Below the pieces are notes generated by a model. That model worked only from the letters and a program-made list of their open reading frames with translations. It searched no databases and was not told the DNA's origin. Shown here one piece after another: positions 46,601 through 51,881 of a stretch of 64,000 nt of DNA. Each line of letters begins with the position of its first letter. Within the stretch, counting starts at the first letter, position 1. The stretch is taken from contig NZ_BQKC01000001.1 of NCBI RefSeq assembly GCF_022834715.1, forward strand, positions 2,020,455 to 2,084,454. The letters are read 5' to 3'. The position numbers and the translations under genes are program-made. The stretch is from Granulimonas faecalis (GTDB taxonomy: Bacteria > Actinomycetota > Coriobacteriia > Coriobacteriales > Atopobiaceae).

Positions 46601-47774
46601 ACTCGTCGGGGATCTGGGGGTCGTTGGAAGTGCCGGCGAGGTTGATGAAGTACTTCTGCTCGGCGCCCTGGAAGTACTGGGTGTTCTTGAGGGCGTCGAA
46701 GGCGGAGGCGGCATAGCTCATCTCGAGGTCGGAGAACTTCATGATCGAGAGGGAGGAGCAGCCGTGGCTCACATAGTTGACCAAGGGTCCGAAGCCGTTG
46801 AACCCGGTGTTGTCCAGGGGCTGGTTTTTGAGGAGGTTCACCGGGTCGCCGAGGTTGCCGGACGCATCGTAGGTCTGGTACTGCATGGTGACGTTGTTCT
46901 TGTTGAGCTCGACGGTCACGCGAACCATGTTCTTGGGACCGAAGTTCATGGCAGGCACCGACGCGACCTGGGTGCCGGTGGCGGCGGCCAAGGTGGTGTC
47001 GGCCCCCACGCTCACCTTGCGCAGGGTGCAGGCGTTGTTGCCGGCCGTGAACATGAGCACGTAGCCGGAGACCGTGTTGTTCTCGATGCCGGCGTTGAGC
47101 CAGAAGCCGTAGCTGCCCAGGGTGTGGGTGTCGATGACGGCGGGGTTGATGTCAAAGGAGAAGGTACGGCGGGAGTCGCTCGAGGCAGGGTAGATCATGT
47201 AGTCGCTCAGGGCCGACGTGCCGTAACCGGCGAACACCATGGACGACTTTCCCTGGTCGTCAACGGACGAGTAGATGTGCCTGTCGAAGTTTTTGCAGGA
47301 GTTGCCCGTGGTGTTGGTGTTGTTCTTGAAATAGCTTTCAATGGTGCCGGTGCCGTTGGTGTGGGAGTTGTCGGCCTGACGGAAGGGCTGGTTGGCCCGC
47401 TGGTCGGCGGACACGATGCTGTTATAGGTGGCCTGGTCGCGATAGTGGTCGCGCACAAGCCAGCCGCCCAGGTCGGTGGTGTCGATGGAGACGTCGGTGT
47501 TGGTGATGCGGAACGCCGACGGGTCCATGCCCTGGTCGATGAGCTTCTGGGTGAGCTCCTGCTTGAAGTCGAGGAAGGTGCCGGGATAGTCCGCAGGGAC
47601 CGTCACGGCGATGTCGACCTTGGGGGTGGGGTTGGCACCCACATCGATGGCCCCGTAGGCGGGGCTCAACGCGCCCGACCCCAGAAGGCCGATGAAGGCG
47701 AGAAGGGTACACACAACCAGGCCATAGAGCCTGGCCAAATGCCGATGTACCCCTCCCTTCAGCTTCTTCAACAT
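40620..47774 (-). CDS. Giant LPxTG-anchored surface protein with InlB-type repeats and calcium-type repeats
   Basis: This 2384-residue protein begins with a signal peptide (GLVVCTLLAFIGLLGSGALSPAYG). A lectin-like beta domain (about 60-330) and several Ig-like domains follow, then about three InlB B-type repeats (about 775-1050; GYTFMGWKL, GYIFQGWST, GYDFTGWHY). Basic beta repeats come next, then an acidic linker. About 18 copies of the nonapeptide D-x-DGDGxPD (about 2015-2300) resemble thrombospondin type 3 or EF-hand calcium loops. A duplicated VYDWKDEGHPDHQKYLD module and LPFTG (about 2341) with membrane helix and basic tail end the chain. It should be wall-anchored and calcium-stiffened. 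ATG at 47774 follows GAGAGG; a GTG lies three codons upstream. Confidence 0.92.
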   Translation of the reverse strand: MLKKLKGGVHRHLARLYGLVVCTLLAFIGLLGSGALSPAYGAIDVGANPTPKVDIAVTVPADYPGTFLDFKQELTQKLIDQGMDPSAFRITNTDVSIDTTDLGGWLVRDHYRDQATYNSIVSADQRANQPFRQADNSHTNGTGTIESYFKNNTNTTGNSCKNFDRHIYSSVDDQGKSSMVFAGYGTSALSDYMIYPASSDSRRTFSFDINPAVIDTHTLGSYGFWLNAGIENNTVSGYVLMFTAGNNACTLRKVSVGADTTLAAATGTQVASVPAMNFGPKNMVRVTVELNKNNVTMQYQTYDASGNLGDPVNLLKNQPLDNTGFNGFGPLVNYVSHGCSSLSIMKFSDLEMSYAASAFDALKNTQYFQGAEQKYFINLAGTSNDPQIPDEFGEAGGTNPDYTDGINRLNENEIFYISNAQDGKVVTDSTKDENGNTTHQGLGADNGFIAMGDDYVGEIAGYIYKNFVEGKKFNQAPISSELPLANFYIVDSDTDEQLMTVHLQHLVNTNGTVPVNMVDKSMTGTLSGDDGKLVSWHWSVYDPTNTKVFDKTYDDPSKIEDYLFTRDSAHGRWTFELSVTDDKGNVSKISQTYVTAYLDNEEPFIEGANTGKNKATITLTDTGEGIDEDGITFITDGRGSGVAAYWVTNDVNATPTDDDWETLPIPQHQFAFDLDIVDTSPLVVWVRDECGNIGNKAVFQPTHVRVEDENGNPIDDYYVIGEKPIIVLPEDDEVPDSEDDPENNKFSGWTTPGGDPVTPGSTPDPEGNEIIIRPSYSKDYAKLIYLANGGDISGKPSSEFQVVSKSSIYKKIEDHNVTPTREGYTFMGWKLLNTDDATKVADSAYINNKANVADVTDQLAVKEVDEESGAVKRDTYYLVAQWEVGNYVVRFDANGGSLGNVRSIEDVAFGTNVGSLAIPVQGRGVPTKAGYIFQGWSTTKNAMDDYANTFAKSSTADAGLTPVAAPTMPSHDITVYAVWKYDTSKFIVSFDSDGGSRVGDVSYQKANAPSYATSSMARFPTPSKTGYDFTGWHYVEEDGELREETTDGTGAPIVTENHTFKATWAPRDDTKYTVEYWINSGAKDAEGNAVYTRVNDASVTKTYTAATESTVAVADGDKTAELTVGGAKYWYNADNPNNVLTGTVTGSPSLALRLYYDRYLDVVVKADGHSTGTGTVESKTAQREGSKPTVSWKADAGSHVAKVTVDGVVRDDLIAKGSFTPEDGLTDNVNIVVEFVKDSGTTDPSGPTGGDVPRKAYTVTTEIHGCSASDGCTITGTRPYLAGTDARIEWNVCSGCKINRVLVDGREVEVSGNTFDFKGLAADHKVAVYVTSTSMPTIGGTSSDGAYTITVNRYGGDSTFLTSTSKTIPFADAAGADWTFTWDRNGSAYKAYEIRVDGKTVRGGVDANGNFRTNLKDAASYGLTPNANHVVDIYFFQEPASEDGTDPDPVVPDFSDPDEWVKVTTQIIGGAGEIDGGFVSKKVEGDTHTVEYKVENGDNYDSEDYTYYQVSKVEVTGDTAAKVDQDNQQVTVTLTQDADVKVYVEPVVRKVETYKVTRQVVDGQVVPNADGGSIVASRTVGLYGNYSNILATPKSGFRVGAVEVTDRRNGAAASQTGTITHLIGQDGAIAETIKGKVTWNGAATASEQETADEPQALADQVNPEALSADPAAQAPASDPRNIQADEPQAAEPVEDPVAPSVSAPVADEADGTEPASDDTQAQEPEGAAADDALAAAASQLSDDAPADEGFSLMTKAYADGTNGPDADKNVFTEPVTTDGKTSVSITNITEDQMVVVYFVSESETPEDTKQVVSDRQDGKLHRVSVVFTDPEGNVLATEPKTEGEGFVPDGGNATLSWADLAGYRVVSVNGGAAASTINLDNVTADTVVTVVLEPNRPSDPIKESGFEPRYVISTDVRGYGALTITPTKTVSAGADHQVTWEIDGAPVAQAEGDEGGSSAMPLNVPYIIDVEVDGDSASVSDNVFNHGGSQVSTRSAGDKGFTNVDADHHVAVTTILLNEDTDGNGKPDTNVDTDGNGEPDTNVDTDGDGEPDTNIVDEDGDGKPDPDVVDPDDPDKDPKKPTTNIDKDGDGIPEVNVDTDGDGKPDVNIDTDGDGEPDINIVDPDGDGKPDPVDPKDPDSPKVPTTNVDTDGDGRPDTNVDTDGDGKPDTNIVDVDLDGKPDPVDPKDPEAPKPNVNIDTDGDGKPDLNIDKDGDGKPDLNIVDKDGDGVPDPVDPKADPVPTPDVNVDTDGDGWPDINIDTDGDGKPDKNVDTDGDGVYDWKDEGHPDHQKYLDSIKGGDTNGDGVYDWKDEGHPDHQKYLDWLKSQSTTTTTTTRRLPFTGGAVPRTGDIASVAPAMGILGAIALAATGALVIRRKRRDDEE
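40805..40950 (-). repeat. Perfect 62-bp direct repeat in the surface-protein gene
   Basis: 40805-40866 and 40889-40950 are identical over 62 bases at an 84-base (28-codon) period. They encode the duplicated YDWKDEGHPDHQKYLD module. Confidence 0.92.
40950..41725 (-). repeat. Array of calcium-loop-type repeats within the surface-protein gene
   Basis: With the two copies in the 62-bp repeat, about 18 versions of GACACCGACGGCGACGGC-type codons encode D-T-D-G-D-G-x-P-D. Spacing is irregular, from 12 codons upward. The DNA repeats are close enough for slippage or recombination. Confidence 0.88.
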
Positions 47775-48188
47775 TTTCTGCACCTCTCATTCCCTTCGAG
47801 GTTAGATATGGGTAGATGTGAGACATTCTACGCCTCTGAATTCAGTCGGAGTACAGAAAAGCTCAAGAAAACTGTACTTACGGGACACTGAAAGGGTAAA
47901 CAGTCCGTTTTATCGGGTGCTTTTTGGCCAGATTGTCATATTTATTCATCCCGATACGGCACGATTCCGCTTCAGAAAGGTCCTGTTCTGAAAAACTAAT
48001 CCACGGATCGCCTTTTAACGGCCCATTCTGTATTAATCCTGAATTGTCGTATAGACATATATAATTATCTATAGACAACGATAGGAACGTTCTCTCCACG
48101 GACCTATCAAGGGAAGGGGATCCATCGATTGCGCCGTCGGGGCCCCGGGAATCTTCCTAGAAGCGAAACCCCGACGATTGGAGGCCCC
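47775..48188. promoter_or_regulatory. AT-rich divergent region between the surface-protein and glutaredoxin-like genes
   Basis: No convincing gene was found; a 73-codon minus frame at 47878-48099 lacks a ribosome site. An inverted repeat TTGTCGTATAGA (48044-48055) / TCTATAGACAA (48068-48078) encloses a TATAAT (48060-48065) that may serve the glutaredoxin genes. CTGAATTCAG lies at 47836-47845. TTCAGAA/TTCTGAA arms lie about 47973-47994. Confidence 0.45.
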
Positions 48189-48467
48189 ATGGCCGAGAAG
48201 AAGGCACGCACCCTCGAGCTCTTTTACAAGCCCACCTGCCCCTATTGCCACAAGGTCCTTGCCTGGATGAGCGACCATGACGTGGAGAACGTCACCCTGT
48301 ACGACATCAGCACCGACTCCGAGGCCGCAGACCGCCTGGTGAAGGTGGGTGGCAAGCGCCAGGTACCCTGCCTGTTCATCGACAGCGACCCCCTCTACGA
48401 GAGCGACGACATCATCGCCTTCCTCGCCGAGCTCATCGATCACCCCGAGAACGACCTTGCCCGCTGA
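48189..48467 (+). CDS. Glutaredoxin-like protein (CPYC)
   Basis: This 92-residue thioredoxin-fold protein has the redox motif CPYC in ELFYKPTCPYCHKVLAWM at about residues 17-20. The cis-proline is in RQVPCLFID, and the C-terminal helix is ESDDIIAFLAELI. It should reduce disulfides or mixed disulfides using glutathione or another thiol; the natural reductant is not evident. The ATG follows TTGGAGG. It lies 28 bases upstream of a second, related gene, and both form one transcription unit ended by the terminator at 48755-48794. Confidence 0.9.
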   Translation: MAEKKARTLELFYKPTCPYCHKVLAWMSDHDVENVTLYDISTDSEAADRLVKVGGKRQVPCLFIDSDPLYESDDIIAFLAELIDHPENDLAR

Positions 48468-48495
48468 CCGAACCGTCTCAGACCAGGAGGCTGTT

Positions 48496-48729
48496 ATGAC
48501 CCTGTTCTACCTTCCCACCTGTCCCCACTGCCACCGGGTCATCACCTGGATCGAGGGTCAGGGCCTTACCGACAAGTTCAACTACATCGACTGCTCCAAG
48601 GAGGCCGGCGCCGCCGAGCTCCAGGAGGTCAGCGGCCAGCAGTCCGTCCCCTGCCTCGTGACGGGCGACGAGACCTACCTCGTCGGCGACGAGGACATCC
48701 TCGCCTACCTGCAGAATCTCTACGCCTAA
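48496..48729 (+). CDS. Glutaredoxin-like protein (CPHC)
   Basis: This 77-residue protein is a minimal thioredoxin fold with CPHC in LFYLPTCPHCHRVITWI and cis-proline in QSVPCLVTG. It resembles the preceding protein but is shorter at both ends, which suggests paralogues. The histidine in the CxxC motif is more like DsbA or thioredoxin-type sites and predicts a higher redox potential than CPYC. The ATG at 48496 follows AGGAGG. Confidence 0.88.
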   Translation: MTLFYLPTCPHCHRVITWIEGQGLTDKFNYIDCSKEAGAAELQEVSGQQSVPCLVTGDETYLVGDEDILAYLQNLYA

Positions 48730-48754
48730 CACGGGCTTCTCCCGGAGACGGGAA

Positions 48755-48794
48755 GGGGCGCCCCCGACGGTCCGGATGCCGTCGGGGGCGCCCC
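48755..48794 (+). terminator. Strong terminator after the glutaredoxin-like pair
   Basis: GGGGCGCCCCCGACGG pairs perfectly with CCGTCGGGGGCGCCCC, followed by TCTTTCC. Confidence 0.88.
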
Positions 48795-48846
48795 TCTTTC
48801 CTGTAACGGCCCCGTCTGCCATGTGACGGGTTTTACGGTTTTGGCA

Positions 48847-51372
48847 TCACGCCCTGCGAATGGTCTCCGAGACGATGAGGTTCACCTGGGCGACCTGGTC
48901 GGGGCCCACGTTCTGGGGCACGTTCTCGGCCGTATGGGCCAGGGCCGGTACCTCGCCGGGGTCGCAGCCCATGAGGGTGGCCGAGCGCACCGAGGCGCGC
49001 ATGGCACAGGTGGCGTCGGTGTCGGCCCAAGGCCTAGGCGAGCACTGCAGCTGCACGTGGAGGTCCCGGGCGATACGGTCGATGCTTTTGAGCAGACGAC
49101 GGTCGACCTTGCGCACGTTGCCGGATCCCTCCTCGGTGAGGAGGGTGAGCTGGCCGGCGCCCACAGAATCCAGGTTGATGAGGAACGCACCGCGCAGGCG
49201 GGAGCGGTACTCCTTCACGAACGCCTTGGCGCCCGCGTGGTCGAGCTCGCTGGCGCCCACGGCCACGAAGTAGATGTCGTGGGCCACGAGGTCCACGTAA
49301 TCCATGTCGAGCACGGCCTCGGCGAGCTCCGGATCCTCCACGAGGTCGACGTCCTCGTCGTCGCGGAGCTCGGCGGAGCGGGTGGCACCGCCCTTCCATG
49401 GGTGACGGTTGCCGTCGTCCTCGGAGAAGTTGTCCCAGGAGCCGATGCGCTCTCCGTCGGCCTTGGCGTCGAAGTCCTCATCCACCCCGAGCCACTCGGT
49501 CATGGAATCCTGCTCCTTCTTCTTGCGGCCGTGACCGTGGGAGATGCGGTCGCGCAGGGAGGTCTTCCGCGCCTTGTCGTGGGACGTCACACGAACAGGC
49601 TCGATGGGCACCGCGGCCGGTGCCTCCTGAGACTGGGCGGCGGGCACCGTCGCCACGCGACGGCTCTGGGAGACCGTCACACGGCCGTCGGACGAACCGG
49701 CATGCACGGTGCTCTGGGACACCACCACACGTTGGGACACGGCATCTGCCGTCGTGGGCTCGGGCTCCTGGCCCGGGACCTCGTAGGCGGCGTCCTCCAT
49801 GACGTCGGGGGAGGGGCCGTCGGCGGCCAGCGGGTCGAAGGTCGCCTGGGTGGGGTCGGGAAGGTCGAACAGGGCCGCGCGGCGGGCGAAGCCGATGGGG
49901 CCGCGGGGCGTGAAGTCCGTCTGCCCCCACGAGGGATCGTCCACGACATCGGGGGCAGGGGAGGGCTGGGGTGCCCCCTCGATGACGGGCATGGCGACGG
50001 TGGCGCCGTCGGTCGACGGGGTGGGCGCGACGGGCTCCTGCAGTTCTCCCTGCACGACGTCCTCGACCGGGGCGACGTTCTCCTTGCCGGCGGGGTCGTC
50101 GAGTCCGTGGCTGAAGTCGGGCACGGAAAGGGTCTCGCGGACGGTCACCGTCTCGGGGGCGGGGGAGGGCTCCTCGGCACGGCGGGCGGAACGCGGCGTG
50201 GGTTCGCTCACGGAGGAGGGGCCGGAGACGACAGGGTCGGTCGCGATGCGGCCGGTGGTCTGACGCACCTCTATGGTGCCGGTCTCCCGGGACGCGGCCT
50301 TGCGCGAGAGGAAGTCGGGGACGGGGGCGGAGGGTCGGGTCGACTGGTCCTCGACCACCGGATCGGGTTCCAGGTCGACCGGTTCCTCCACAACCTCCTC
50401 GACCGTAACGGGCTGCGGCTCAATGTACTCGATCTGACAGGTCTTGGGGAGGATACCGAGGGCCTCTACCACGTCTTTTCCGTGGCGCACCCCCTCGACC
50501 TGCTCCATCTCGGTGACGGTTTGCGTGACGACACGCTGTTCCGCAGGCACCTCGTCGACCACGATGGGGGAGTCGAGAGCCGCCCCGGCGACGGCCTCGG
50601 CCTCTGCCTGCGCGAGGAGCTCGGCGCGCTGGGCACGCTCCTCCTCGGTGCCGCCGCAGACGTCCTCGGCCACACCGAGCATGGCAGCGAGGGAGGCGTT
50701 GTTGTCGTTGGCCGCTCCGGTGAGGGGCATGAAGTGCGCGGCGATGTCGTTGATGCCGCAGACGAGCCCGGGCAGCGCGCAGACCATGCCGATGACCCAT
50801 ATGACCCGGAGGGCGACGTCGGGGATGACCACGACGAGCTGGAGCAGGCAGCAGAGGCCCGCGACGGCCAGGCCCATCGGGGCCCAACGAAGCACGACCC
50901 CGCTGTAACGGGAGACCGCTGGGTTGGCGAGGAGCTCCTCGTGCCCGGTGTCGTAGTGGGCCATCACGACGATGGGGCGCACGCCTCGGCCGGCATGGGG
51001 GCCGGTACCCCTGTGGAATCCCACGACATTCTGGCTGCGGGCCGGGGGCAGGAAGCGGCCGAAGAGGTCGATGCCCAGATACCTCAGCACGAGAAGGCCG
51101 CCGCTCACGGCGGCGACCACGAACCCGAGCACCGCGAGTCCGATGCCGCCGATGCCTGACACCACCATGCCGAGAAACGCCAGCACGAGGAGGATCCCGC
51201 CGATGAAGCGGGTGTCGCTGGGGGTCGTGACGTCCTGACGCGTCACATCAAGGCCTTCGTTGGAGAGCAGCTCCTGCAGGATGTCTGCGGCGTTGACCTC
51301 CTCCTGGCTGTTCGCGGGCGCTATCTCGATCCGGGAGTCAAGGTAGTCGAGGTACTTCTCGCTCATGGACAT
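48847..51372 (-). CDS. Membrane M28-type peptidase domain split by a long disordered insertion
   Basis: This 841-residue protein has two N-terminal membrane helices (about 56-97) and the first M28 half, with MAHYDTGHEE (H139, D141). Two more helices (about 163-210) precede NDNNASLAAMLGVAED (D223). From about residue 250 to 690 the chain is low-complexity, rich in P, E, V, S and T. The second M28 half then resumes: IYFVAVGASELDHAGAKAFVKEY, LINLDSVGAGQL and the final histidine in LAHTAEN. Metal ligands are mostly present, but the usual EE pair reads SE. It may be an active zinc peptidase or a scaffold. Of three nearby ATGs, 51372 has GGAGG at ideal spacing. Confidence 0.75.
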   Translation of the reverse strand: MSMSEKYLDYLDSRIEIAPANSQEEVNAADILQELLSNEGLDVTRQDVTTPSDTRFIGGILLVLAFLGMVVSGIGGIGLAVLGFVVAAVSGGLLVLRYLGIDLFGRFLPPARSQNVVGFHRGTGPHAGRGVRPIVVMAHYDTGHEELLANPAVSRYSGVVLRWAPMGLAVAGLCCLLQLVVVIPDVALRVIWVIGMVCALPGLVCGINDIAAHFMPLTGAANDNNASLAAMLGVAEDVCGGTEEERAQRAELLAQAEAEAVAGAALDSPIVVDEVPAEQRVVTQTVTEMEQVEGVRHGKDVVEALGILPKTCQIEYIEPQPVTVEEVVEEPVDLEPDPVVEDQSTRPSAPVPDFLSRKAASRETGTIEVRQTTGRIATDPVVSGPSSVSEPTPRSARRAEEPSPAPETVTVRETLSVPDFSHGLDDPAGKENVAPVEDVVQGELQEPVAPTPSTDGATVAMPVIEGAPQPSPAPDVVDDPSWGQTDFTPRGPIGFARRAALFDLPDPTQATFDPLAADGPSPDVMEDAAYEVPGQEPEPTTADAVSQRVVVSQSTVHAGSSDGRVTVSQSRRVATVPAAQSQEAPAAVPIEPVRVTSHDKARKTSLRDRISHGHGRKKKEQDSMTEWLGVDEDFDAKADGERIGSWDNFSEDDGNRHPWKGGATRSAELRDDEDVDLVEDPELAEAVLDMDYVDLVAHDIYFVAVGASELDHAGAKAFVKEYRSRLRGAFLINLDSVGAGQLTLLTEEGSGNVRKVDRRLLKSIDRIARDLHVQLQCSPRPWADTDATCAMRASVRSATLMGCDPGEVPALAHTAENVPQNVGPDQVAQVNLIVSETIRRA

Positions 51373-51540
51373 CGGCGTCATCCTCCGTCGGTTCGGCCGC
51401 GAAGCCGGGTGCTTCGTTTATGGCATGTTCAGGGCCGGAGCCAAAGATACCCGCAAGTATACGCCCTCATCCCCGCCAACCTGCAGGGTGGGGGAGGCCC
51501 CAGGAAGTCCCCTCAAACCGTCCGGACAACAAACATCGAA

Positions 51541-51593
51541 CGTGACAAAAGTGTCCGGGTGCCCTGTCCCATCACCCGGACACTTTTGTCACG
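51541..51593. repeat. Head-to-head REP pair forming a perfect 21-bp hairpin
   Basis: The left arm 51541-51561 and right arm 51573-51593 are exact reverse complements around an 11-base loop. Each arm contains GACAAAAGTGTCCGGGTG. The outermost bases read CGTGACA instead of GTGGGACA on both sides, so the two arms share the same variant. Confidence 0.9.
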
Positions 51594-51817
51594 TTGCTTT
51601 TTTTACGGTGAGTGTGACGGCGTACACCCCTTGGTACACATCGGTTTACGGATCCGTGAGACATGACAGAAGATGCCGTACCTCCATGACGGAACCTGTT
51701 ATCGAGAGCTATAAATGATATGTTTTAATATAGGTAACTAATACATGTAACCCATAACAGAGTTACAACAACACATGTAACGACCATCACCAACTGGCAA
51801 TATCATAGGATACAAAG

Positions 51818-51851
51818 AGACGGAACGTTCTAAAACGTTCCGTCTCTTAAA
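51818..51851 (-). terminator. Hairpin terminator after the exonuclease-helicase gene
   Basis: AAGAGACGGAACGTT pairs with AACGTTCCGTCTCTT around TTAG on the minus strand; the 3' side continues TTTG. Confidence 0.75.
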
Positions 51852-51881
51852 CAATATCATGTATCAATGTCATATATGGCT

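Larger units (their letters stand above)
51373..51881. promoter_or_regulatory. AT-rich intergenic region with REP hairpin and GTAAC words
   Basis: This 509-base gene-free stretch holds the REP inverted pair (51541-51593), a terminator (51818-51851) and, between them, AT-rich DNA. GTAAC lies at 51734-51738, 51747-51751 and 51777-51781; CCATAAC at 51752-51758; GTTAC at 51762-51766. It includes the promoter of the M28-type gene. The GTAAC/CCATAAC words are shared with 30920-31303. Confidence 0.45.

Noticed and set aside
40497..47891. 2464-codon open frame antisense to the giant surface-protein gene
   Set aside because: The product is a monotonous G/V/H/L/D sequence without domains. The opposite strand has signal peptide, known repeats and LPFTG. 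Long antisense frames are common in GC-rich DNA.
47878..48099. 73-codon minus frame in the AT-rich spacer
   Set aside because: No ribosome site and no conserved features; it overlaps a likely promoter and inverted repeats.
51818..51851. SOS box in the AACGTTC palindrome
   Set aside because: GAAC and GTTC are not separated by four bases; the element is a long hairpin at the end of the helicase gene, so a terminator explains it better.
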